This document shows positions 1 to 8,949 of a stretch of DNA of 64,000 nt, in pieces. The number at the start of each line of letters is the position of its first letter. The stretch's first letter is position 1. The notes beneath the pieces are model-generated. The model was given only the letters and a program-made list of their open reading frames with translations, was not told the DNA's origin and ran no database searches. Position numbers and translations under genes: made by a program. Source of the DNA: Lasiosphaeris hirsuta (Eukaryota; Ascomycota; Sordariomycetes; Sordariales; Lasiosphaeriaceae); NCBI GenBank assembly GCA_030549175.1, contig JAUKUA010000005.1:4402001-4466000 (forward strand). Direction: 5' to 3'.

Positions 1-1341
1 TTGGACCTAGAACTCAGTTAGCATGCCGCCGAAGTACGGAACGGAAGTTGCAGTTGCTTACTCATCAAACTGCAGGCAATAGATACTATCTGTGTGTCCG
101 TTCAAGTACACCGGCCGCGCCTTGCCCTCCTTCCACCTGTTGTCGAGCTCTGCCTTCACCCGGTAAATCTCCTTCCAGTCGTTGGTTGGCTGGACAGTAG
201 GCACACCCAAGCCGATGCCCGGCTTGACGTTTCCGCTTGTCGCATACGTAGACGTCTTCTCACGCAAGAAGGATTCGCGCCAGATATGCTGGTTTTCGAC
301 CGCGCGGCGCCAGCTCTGGCTCACGCGGCTTACTGTCGATAGCATTGAAGCGTCGAGCAGGGCAAGGATCTGGATGGCGAGCTCAATCGGGAGCTCGGAG
401 ATAAAGTCGACCTTGACGATGTCTGTTTCATCGTCGCCCGATGCAGCGCCAATGTCGACGTCCGAGTCAACCTCACTGCTTGGGACATATGCCTCCATTT
501 CCGAGCTGGTCAGGGCGATCCCAATCCCGCTCTCGTGGTCATCCAGCCCGTCTTCAGCGAGCCAGCCCGGGCGCGGGACTGGCGAGTTCAACACGTATTC
601 GTATGACTGGAACCCATTGCATGCGTCGGCAGCAGCCTGCCGCGCTGCAGCGCCAGTGCTCCGGGGGATTATTGGTGGCTGCTCGCCGGAGCCGGGTATC
701 GGGAATGTTGGAGACTCGATAGGGCCGAGATCGAGCTCAAAATTGCACCCGCCATAGCCCGTTGAAAGTAGGCGAGACTGCCGGTGAAAGCTGGTCGCCT
801 GCCGCAGGCGGTGCCACGTCGACGGGTGAGCCGTCGTCGGTCGAAGGTTCCCGTGGGAAGCGCCGGCGCTAGACGGGGCAGCAAAGTGGGGCCTTTGCTG
901 GTAGCCTTCGCTGTCGAAGCTCGTCGCGGCTGGGACCGAGGTTCTCCTGTGAACGAATCCCTTGACACCTGAACGAAGCGAGATTGACGCTCGGCGCAGC
1001 ATACCCTTGATGTTGCGATGATGTTCAGGCTTCGAGGACGGCCCGGGGTCGCCATTCGCATCGTCGCTTCTACCGCCAAACCCGTAGCTTTTACACTTCT
1101 CGAGCGACAGGTGGTGCTTCCCCGCATCGGCGTCGTCAAAGAAGGCCGACTTGGGTCGCGCTCGCCACGGCAGTGACATGCTCATGCTCCGCAATCGCAA
1201 CTGGTTCGGGGGGTCAGTTGGAGGATCGTGCTGCGGAGGCACTTGGTTCGCAGTCGTCGAGGAGCCGTCGCCGGCGAAGATAGACTCTTGGGCGGATGCC
1301 CAGTCGCTCATCTGCACAATCCTGCGGACCGGCGTCTCCAT
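1..1341 (-). CDS. F-box/WD40 repeat protein, 5' part (runs off the window)
   Basis: Substrate receptor of an SCF-type ubiquitin ligase by family. The ATG is at 1341. About 310 residues of low-complexity Ser/Pro/Gly-rich sequence come first, then an F-box (residues about 312-356, LPIELAIQILALLD). Just before the exon ends comes the start of a WD40 repeat (GHTDSIYCLQFDE). The exon ends at 62: a GTAAGC donor, a GCTAAC branch site and a TTCTAG acceptor define a 55-nt intron (61-7), and the next exon begins at 6 in phase, reading E-S-K. The rest of the propeller lies left of base 1. Fungal proteins of this plan include SconB/Met30, Pop1/Cdc4 and FWD-1; the long disordered N-terminus fits several, so I give no symbol. 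Certain as an F-box/WD40 gene, partial here. Confidence 0.88.
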
Positions 1342-3578
1342 TGTTCCTGCGAATACTGAAAGGCGGCAGCGGGCGGAGAGGGCTTTGAGCGGAAGGGTGT
1401 TTGGAAAGAGAGTGGCCCGGGGGGGATCAATTGAAGCCGATGGTGTTTAGTCGCGGGACTTTGATGTCATCGAGCCATCACCGGGATCATGTATGCCACG
1501 CCGTGCAGTAAATGTAAGATCCACTTTGTAGGAAGCCAGGGGCCGGTTTCTCACGGGAATCCCTAGTTTATTTTTTTTTTTCTCTCTTCCCCTCCCTCGC
1601 AGTTCCGGTGGCGTAGGGGCGAGAAGGGGGTTTTCGAGACCCGTCAGCGAATGCGGTTGGCGGCAGCGATTTGCATGCAGGTCTGGCCGTCCGAGAAGGA
1701 GGCGGTGGAGCACTGGAGAAGGAAGCGCTGTTCTCTATGGGCGGTCGCGGCCGGCCAAGGGCGAATAGACGGCCAGAGTCCGGAGACAAAGAGGCCGATT
1801 CGTGGCAGGGCGATCAAGTCCAGGAGGCCGAGTGATCGAGTGGACTCCGAGTCAGTAAAGGCGTCCCGTTCGAGTTCCGTTCTCCTCGACCTGCATGAAG
1901 TGCAAAAACAGACACAAACAACGGGGTCCCGAGAGCGACTGGGGAAGCCGGGAGGCAGGACAACTTAAAAGAGCAGGGTCGGAATCGAGAGCGACAGGCG
2001 ACAGACTCAAAAGGGCCGTGTGCAGCGGCTCGAGACTGCTGGTCGCAGATGGTGTCGCTGTTTTTAAATCACCCAACCAAGCAACCAAGGAATGCTATCT
2101 CCTAGGCCAAAAGGGCCACTCGAGATTCATTCGGGCATTTGGGGGAAGCGGCACAGACACAAGGGGGGTAGGACTGGGGGCGCACGGGTGGGAAGGCCAA
2201 GGGCGCCAGGGGTGTTTTCTCTCAGACCACCACGCAGACCGGGCAGGAAGGACTTGAACTTTTTAGCGGAGATGGGGGTCTGGGCTGGGCGGTCAAATCG
2301 CAGCTGCTTGCATCCATGGATCCATGGATCCATGCGCGGCCAGGCCGAGCAACGGTCTGGTCTACCTTGCGTCTTTGCGTCCTTTTGTCTTCCATTAGTG
2401 TATTCTGAGCGATCAACGAAAGGTGCGGTTTCCCTGGCCATAGGCAACAGGCCGACAGCTGAAAAAATAGCGAGACAATAGCGTCTAGGCAAACCCAACA
2501 AATTGCAGCTATTGAGGCTGGAGCATACCGTAACGCAGTATCGATGTGGGTTCGTGCCCCTTATCCAAGACAGCGCAAAATACGGTCATTCGCGAGGTTG
2601 AAAAGACGGGGGAAATTGTGAAACAGCCAGTGGTTGCTGCACGCAATGGCTCAAGCCTCAAGGGGCTTGTGTTGTTTTTCTTTTGGGCAAAGCCATGACC
2701 TCATGCGGATGGCGCGGTGCGGCACCCCTGCCATGTGCTTGTTCTAACTTCTCTCCAGCCGCCAATCGAAACGGTGTGCGGTATGGGCATCCGTATCTGT
2801 TTTTTTCTCTCTCTTGTATTTGTTACACCGAGTGGTGTGTCACAAGTTCTGCTGTCCTCGCTGATGCCAGCTGGGCGGTTCCTTCCGAGTTGCCCTGGAG
2901 TTACGAGTTGCCTTGCGTTGATTGACGACTCAATCGCGTCCCGTGATTGGGAATGCTGTGAAACTTCTGTTGTGCCTGCTACTTGCTGCTCGCTTGCTGT
3001 TGCTGACCAGACCGTTGACCGACAAGTTCGCACACGCAGCCACCCGGTCCGTCCGAGAGCAGCGGGCTCTCTTCTCAGCACCACCCACACCAGTGCCATA
3101 GGTTGTTCCCTCATCCGCCCCATCCACCAGTGCCAGGCAGCTCCAGCACCAGCACCAGCACCAGCGCTTTGTCGGATCTTGCCCAATTGCCGAAGCGGGA
3201 CAGGGCGGACCAGCTGAGATCAGCCATGCACGCCATGCAACCGCTTTCCCCAGACCGCGATTCTCAGCCGCTCTAGAGTCAAAGGTATTAAGTAGTATGT
3301 GAAGGGGCCTAGCAATGGTCGCCAAACGGCGGGTTTCGATCCCCCGTGTCCAGGGAACGACCCGGCAAGCCCACATCTCGATCCAAATAAGTTCTGCTAG
3401 CTGCCGTTCAGCGTCTCATTCTAGCGGAGTCTAGGGTTCGCTTGAGGATGACCTGCATTTCACAGGCATCGCTCTCGATGCTTGCCACTTGCTCACAGGA
3501 GCCTCGAACGCTGCAAGCTGCTTGCGCAACTTGAAGGCAATTAAATAGGGACTCAATCAATCATGTTCATCACACCCA
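1342..3578. other. gene-poor stretch, no gene seen
   Basis: Upstream region of the F-box/WD40 gene and beyond. Open frames here overlap one another on both strands, start mostly at non-ATG codons and show no domain. It contains a T tract at 1568-1580, a GATCCATG tandem palindrome near 2316-2333, and a CAGCAC hexanucleotide run at about 3143-3164. No tRNA cloverleaf could be drawn. Confidence 0.5.
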
Positions 3579-4615
3579 TCAGTGCATCGTGGCTATACTC
3601 CGAGTCATCTGCATCGTCGCTGTCCTCCGAGCCAACTGCATCGTCGCTATCCTCAGACCACTGCCCGTTTCGCGGTCCTCGAAATCCGACTCGTCGACCT
3701 CGACAAATTCACAATTCATATCTTGAAATCTTATTCTCTCGCGCTTTGCTAAATTCTTCTTGAGTCGTCTCGGAGCAGCGTAATTGATGATGTAGAGCTC
3801 CTTCAAGTTGGGGAAATGGTACGGCCAAAGCGAAATTGCGTCCAATACTTGACAGTCGCAGTTCTTATACATGACCTTTCTCTCAGGCTCCCCTACGCTA
3901 TCCCATCTGTCACTGGTGCCCCATAGCCCCTTTCGGTGAGGTTCCATGACGATGGCTACGCGGGTACATGCGCCATAGCGGGAAAGATGTCGAGCAGTTT
4001 GGTAGCATATTCAAGCCAAGAGAGGTTGTCGAAGTATTTCGCATTTCTGGAGCACGGGCTCCCGTTCTCAAATGCTGTATATCGTTTATTGAATATGACT
4101 CGGCGTCGACCACGGTCGTACGGCCCCGTGAGGTAAAGAATGTCTCTGACGTAAAGGAAGGGAAGATATGCTGGCTTTCTGTTGTCGGGCCCAGAATCGA
4201 GCTTCAATTGAGGGGCTCCTTTGTGGAGATGACCACTGAGATTGTGTCGAATCGCCTCGCAGGCTTCGCCGTCTTGTTCCCCAGTGTGCCACATCCAGTT
4301 GTATGCCGAGAACTAGGCGCCTCTCTAAGCCGGGCTCATGCGGGTGTCCGGTATACACAGCCTGAGATTATACTGGGGAAATTCCTCCCTTTCTGGGTCT
4401 TCATATTTCCGGGGTCGGATTGTCGGGACTCGGACGTCGAAGTGTAGCTATGCCATATAGAGTCTTAGTTCTTGGAAGATGTTCTCCCATATGTTGAGTT
4501 TAGCTTCCAGCGGAAGCTTCTGGTATTGGAGGAACTTTGGTTGCGATGGCACTTTGAGGCGCAACTGGGAGTCAATTGGCTCGGAGATTATTTCTGATGA
4601 TTTGGTTGCGGACAT
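3579..4615 (-). pseudogene. 2EXR-domain protein, decayed by TAG nonsense codons and a frameshift
   Basis: From an ATG at 4615 one frame reads FLQYQKLPLEAKLNIWENI, the hallmark start of fungal 2EXR proteins (F..F..LP.E.R..IWE). The frame continues to 3956 but is broken by TAG codons at 4448-4450, 4325-4327 and 4313-4315. Sequence between and after the stops still looks coding (for example VRDILYLTGPYDRGRRRVIF). Homology-like sequence then moves to another frame near 3950, continuing as TRVAIVMEP and PYHFPNLKELYIINYAAPRR to 3579. All three internal stops are TAG, as expected from CAG-to-TAG RIP change. Splicing could not remove all of them without losing the conserved core. The family's function is unknown; many copies per genome are usual. 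Confidence 0.68.
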
Positions 4616-5207
4616 GAATGATGGGTACTCGAGGGGTATAGATTACACAGCTTAAATGATAGCATTTTCTCCAGTATAAAAGAGAGAGACGAGAAATTCC
4701 GAACCTTTGTTCTGCACTCCATTTCCGGTGCTGGCTTCGTTAGTAGTCCTGTCTCAACGGTTGTTTGTCAGTGATCTCCCGTGGTAGTAGGAAGTAAAAC
4801 ACAGCAAGTCATCCTGTGCTTTGCTCTAATTGCCGGATTCACATAGTACACTCAGAGCTACTTCCAAGTCAGGGTACTGAAGTATGTACGATACCTTCCT
4901 CTGTACCTAGGGTACCTAGGCATGAAGGTTAGAGCAACGTGGGTAGCCATGTTGGACAAAATTAGGTGATTTGAGTCGTGCAAGTGTATAAACTGATTGT
5001 AATTGGTTGTGGCATATCCTCCGAGACTGGATTGCTCAAGCTGGGAAGGTCCTATTCTTTTTGACCATCTCAGCTTAGCCGCCTCATCATTGATATCATC
5101 GACACTTCCAGCCGGACCACTGGCAACTTGACTTTGCAGCACCATTCTCCGAGAACACAATGAGCCGGATTGAGGCAAACCCGCTGTAAATCAATGTGAT
5201 GATAATA
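4616..5207. other. intergenic, no gene seen
   Basis: A 106-codon minus frame (4858-5178) has no domain, no convincing context and ordinary composition, so I do not call it. A palindromic TACCTAGG-type repeat lies at 4903-4920. Confidence 0.45.
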
Positions 5208-5717
5208 CTAGAGTAACATCGCTTTTAGTTGCGCTGTTTGTGCTACCACACACCACTCTTTTTTGGGTGGGGTGTGCTCACACTTGGTAGTAACTGTTCT
5301 CCCAGTAAACAAGCCTGTCTCACTTCCTCCCCTATTCCTTGTCGGGCTTCTTTCTTCCATCTTGGCGTCTTCTGCCTTCTTCCTCTCCTCCTTTTCTGCC
5401 CTCCCCTTTTCTGCCCTCTCCTTTCTCATCTTCTTCAGCTCATCTTGTCGACACATCTCTCCCCACACCCGTCCATCTTTCTTGCCTCTAGGCTCGCATT
5501 GAGGGTACTACATCTCAAAGGCTTCCCTTGTCGTCCACTCGAATTCGGGACATTCGAGGTAGTCTCACCTGTACTTTCCGCAGAATTCGAATTTGGTCTG
5601 CCCCTGGTCCCGGCGAAAGGGCCTGACCGCCCTCGTTATCGGATCGAAGTACTTGCAACGGGGATCCCCCTTTGTCGCATAGCTGCAGAAATAGTTCACA
5701 CATTGACTTTTGTACAT
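5208..5717 (-). CDS. small hypothetical protein, Cys-containing N-terminus and charged C-terminus
   Basis: Not recognised. ATG at 5717 begins MYKSQCVNYFCSYATKGD, followed by KCKYFD-like text and FEFCGKY, then a good donor (GTGAGA) near 5565. A second open stretch (about 5500-5208) reads PQCEPRGKKDGRVWGEMC and then a Lys/Glu-rich helix (DELKKMRKERAEKGRAEKEE). The spaced cysteines followed by a highly charged helix suggest a small metal- or partner-binding protein. I could not find an acceptor that joins the two stretches in phase, so the exon structure is unresolved and the locus may be broken. No signal peptide is visible. Confidence 0.35.
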
Positions 5718-6321
5718 CTTGAAGTGCTGACCGCTTGGTGAGGGGATATTTGGTGGGAAAGATGTTTGGCGAGAGAGATGTTTAACGAAAGAGATTCTTG
5801 GGGAGAGGTGCCTCGTAGTGGTTTTGCTGTGATGTTGTCCTTCGAATGCCCACAAGAGATATCAGGGGATTGATTGCACAATTGAGTGAGGTGTCCTGAA
5901 GCGTGCACCCTGGTCACTCTCTTCCAGGCAACCAGCAAATTTGTCCTGTCTAAATGGTGCACCGAGCGCTGACCTTGCGACTTCCACGTCACCATGTCTA
6001 CACTACCGATGGTCGTTTCTTCCTCCCTCTTCCAGTCTGATAGGGGCAATGGCGAAAGCCTTTGGCGCAGGGGCCGATTCGGTGGTGGCTGTGTCCGTCC
6101 TCAGCTGGGGTGTGCCTTCCCCGCAGTGCTATCCCTGACAGGCAGCCCTTTCTTTTGTTGTCATGTATAACTCTGTTCTTGCAAAGTCGAAATCTGGCCA
6201 GTCTGGAAATCGCTTGTCACGACCCCAGGCAGCAGGAGTTCCGGGGCCATAACTAGTTGTCGTTTCCCCATCTCGTCGCAGCCCCGACGCCCATGATAGA
6301 TTGGCGAACCACTCCATCATC
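5718..6321. other. divergent intergenic region upstream of the ARF-like gene
   Basis: Lies between the minus-strand Cys-containing candidate and the plus-strand ARF-like gene. No convincing ORF, RNA or repeat. Confidence 0.45.
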
Positions 6322-8949
6322 ATGTCTCTTACTGGTCAATTGAGCAGGATTTTCAAGAAAACCTCCGACTATCCCGTCCTACTTTGTGGTCTCGACGGTT
6401 CGGGCAAGACGACCCTACTGTTCAAATGGCACACGGGCGATGGAAGAGACACGGCTGCAAATTGTTCAAATCTGAATGCTGCTACCATTGGTGTTCTCGG
6501 CGGCGACAGAATCACATTTCGGGATCTCAGGTCGCATGGCGGCCATGTTGGTGAGGCTAACCTTGATTGCACCTTGATGCCCTTGGGCTTGATGCTGACA
6601 TCTCCAGCACCCCCACGTCTGCACCAGACTCTCCACCTTACGTCTGGTGATTTGGGACTGCTGTATGTGCATGACGCCAGCAATCCGAGGCTGGAAGATT
6701 CCCTCCTGTGCCTCCACCGGCATATTGAACTGCTATTTAGCCATGGCGGGAGAGGCGTTTGGGTCGTGATCAACAAGCAGGATCTCCTTCCAAAGGAGGA
6801 TCTTGCTGAAACTGTCGCTGGCTTAGAGGCTCGATTCGAGTTTGAGCTGAACAAATATGGCACTAAGGTCCGGTGGCATGTTCTCCATCTTCTCGGCTTC
6901 TCTGCCATGTCTGGCGACAAAGTCCATGATGCGCTCAACATTCTTGCCCGCGAACTCCGGGAAGTTCCCCCCTCTCGCCCTCAAGACGCTAAGCTAAGCC
7001 TTGGACTTGGTGAAATGTCCAGTACACAAGCAACAACCAAGTCAGACCAGAATCTACCGAAAGACTTTGACTCTTTCTGGGATGCATTCTTGCATGGACG
7101 AGTCGCCCCCTGGCGACACATGGACTACCTTCGAGCCGCTTACTTGACCCTTTTGCAGCCGGAAAACAGGGCCAGAGGTTTGCTGGAAGTCGCAGCTGAC
7201 TTTGCAGCAAAGGTCCACAGCTTCAAGCAGCGAGCTGTACCGTTTCAGTTGCAGCCGGAGTCGAGGTCAGTCACAGCCACCACCCTGGTGGTTACCCAGC
7301 CACGGTCCGGTACTTACTTTCTTCCATGCAGGACGTTGACGGTATTTTGGATGTATCACGTCAAACTAGCAATGGACTCTTGCCGGGTGCAACACGGAGG
7401 CATGCCGCCCGATTTTCAGCGCCATGGCTTTCAAAAAGTTCTCGAACACATGCCCGAGTTGATGGATGAAACTTTGCCGGCCCTCTACTACAGTCCCGAC
7501 CTCCTCAACGTGTCGAACGACTCTGAAGATTACTGGATGCTGCCCGACTTGCATGGGCTCGCGCGACTGCCGCGCAAGGCAGACCCTGGACTGGGAAGAC
7601 AGCTGACCCTGAAGCACCAAGGCGATCCTGACCGCATCCTCAGATTTGTATTCGCCGTGGTCCAACGCTATTTGCGGCCCGATTCAACTCAGCGGCGCAG
7701 TTGGTTCATTGACCTCGGTTTTGCATCGCTCGAACAGCAGACCATGCGGCTGAGAACCATGGACCCTTCGGTTCCGCGATATTCAATGACGCAGTCTTAC
7801 TTTTACCTCCAGCTTGTGCACGTGGCCCTATTGCAACTTTTGGGCTCGGGAAAATCGCCGCAGTTTGTCCAGGATCTGAGCTACTCGGCCTTCAAGGACC
7901 TCTTTCACCTTTCGCCCACCGTGTGGACCAAGTTCTACAGCCAAAAGAAGTGGTATAGCCTCGAAGCCCGCGCTGCCTTTGTTCCTCCGGATCTAAAACC
8001 CCTTCCTGACATCATCGACCTACCCTCCGGCCCCCTTGAGTCCAGCAGCAACGAAACCTACCGCCGCCAGGGCCTTATCCCCGAGCTTCCCTCGCTCGAG
8101 ATCATCAACTTCCACGTCGCCGTCCTCCTCAAACAGGCCCAATCCCTCCCCGCCACTATCCCCGCCTCCTCCGTCACATCTCACGCGGCCCTCCTCCACT
8201 ACATACACACCCACATCATCTCCCCTCTCCCAATCGCCTCTCTTTCGGCGCGCGCAAAAACCCATCTCCCGCTACTGGCCTCCTCTCCCACTCTTTCCTC
8301 TACAAAAGCCGCCTTCTGGCTTACCCACGCCCTCGCCGCCGCCCGCACCTCCTCTACCCTTCCCGCCGCTCCTTCGGCCAACCCCGCCCCGAGTAGCCCA
8401 TGGCAGCGCTACCATAATTGCCCCTGTCATGCGACCCTCCTCCTACCGCCGGCCGCCGGGCCCAACCCGTCCCCAGTGAGCTACCCGCACGACTACCCGT
8501 ACGACCACGCACCGCAGCTGACGCACCAGTGCTTGTGCCACGCGGGCGAGGACATCGACCACGACGCGTTTGCCGCGCTGTGTGCCGAGGGTTATGCACG
8601 GCGCGAGGTGTGGGAGAAGAGGAGTCGCGGGGAGGTGCCCGGGGAGCGGGTGTACGGGGATGATCCATGGGAGAGGTTTGTGCGGTTCAATCCGGTGTTG
8701 GCGTGGGAGGGGCTGTGGGAGGTGTTTTATGGGAGGGAGAGATGGGAGGCAGGTGGGCAAGCGGATCGGAGAGGTTGGCGGGGAGAGGGTGTTGATTTGG
8801 AGGTTGCTGATGGGGACGGGGGCGGGGACGGGGATATTGGTAGCGGCAAGGAAGGTGAGGAAAGGGGGAGGGAGGAGGGGGAGGGGGAGGCTGATATTGC
8901 AGATGGGGAAATGGATGGCGAGTGGGAAGTGATTGGTGTGATGGGATGA
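6322..8949 (+). CDS. large protein with divergent ARF-like GTPase domain and long C-terminal region
   Basis: N-terminus is an ARF/SAR-type small GTPase domain: P-loop GLDGSGKTTLL (about residues 23-33), switch I threonine context ATIG, G4 NKQDL and G5 FSAMSGD. Two short introns are likely and both are multiples of three, so the unspliced frame stays open. Intron 6551-6607 (57 nt, branch GCTGAC, acceptor CTCCAG) removes residues that interrupt the switch II to beta-4 region; splicing gives a family-like run ending LLYVHDASNP. Intron 7266-7331 (66 nt) joins PESR to TLTVF. The spliced product is about 834 residues. Switch II reads DLRSHGG instead of DVGGQ, so the catalytic Gln is missing. About 600 residues follow that I cannot assign, with a Cys/His-rich patch (PCHATLLLPP, CLCHAGED) and an acidic Gly/Glu-rich tail. 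The start at 6322 is the first ATG in frame. Function unknown; a nucleotide-binding trafficking role is only an inference. Confidence 0.82.
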   Translation: MSLTGQLSRIFKKTSDYPVLLCGLDGSGKTTLLFKWHTGDGRDTAANCSNLNAATIGVLGGDRITFRDLRSHGGHVGEANLDCTLMPLGLMLTSPAPPRLHQTLHLTSGDLGLLYVHDASNPRLEDSLLCLHRHIELLFSHGGRGVWVVINKQDLLPKEDLAETVAGLEARFEFELNKYGTKVRWHVLHLLGFSAMSGDKVHDALNILARELREVPPSRPQDAKLSLGLGEMSSTQATTKSDQNLPKDFDSFWDAFLHGRVAPWRHMDYLRAAYLTLLQPENRARGLLEVAADFAAKVHSFKQRAVPFQLQPESRSVTATTLVVTQPRSGTYFLPCRTLTVFWMYHVKLAMDSCRVQHGGMPPDFQRHGFQKVLEHMPELMDETLPALYYSPDLLNVSNDSEDYWMLPDLHGLARLPRKADPGLGRQLTLKHQGDPDRILRFVFAVVQRYLRPDSTQRRSWFIDLGFASLEQQTMRLRTMDPSVPRYSMTQSYFYLQLVHVALLQLLGSGKSPQFVQDLSYSAFKDLFHLSPTVWTKFYSQKKWYSLEARAAFVPPDLKPLPDIIDLPSGPLESSSNETYRRQGLIPELPSLEIINFHVAVLLKQAQSLPATIPASSVTSHAALLHYIHTHIISPLPIASLSARAKTHLPLLASSPTLSSTKAAFWLTHALAAARTSSTLPAAPSANPAPSSPWQRYHNCPCHATLLLPPAAGPNPSPVSYPHDYPYDHAPQLTHQCLCHAGEDIDHDAFAALCAEGYARREVWEKRSRGEVPGERVYGDDPWERFVRFNPVLAWEGLWEVFYGRERWEAGGQADRRGWRGEGVDLEVADGDGGGDGDIGSGKEGEERGREEGEGEADIADGEMDGEWEVIGVMG

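Noticed and set aside
58..1450. plus-strand frames opposite the F-box/WD40 gene
   Set aside because: Shadows of the coding strand; no motif and low-complexity composition.
2300..2335. GATCCATG palindromic run as a possible protein-binding site
   Set aside because: Only one short instance, easily explained by a local 8-bp duplication.
3300..3376. tRNA-like sequence with GGGTTTCGATCCC
   Set aside because: Looks like a T arm, but no D arm, anticodon arm or 7-bp acceptor stem can be drawn on either strand.
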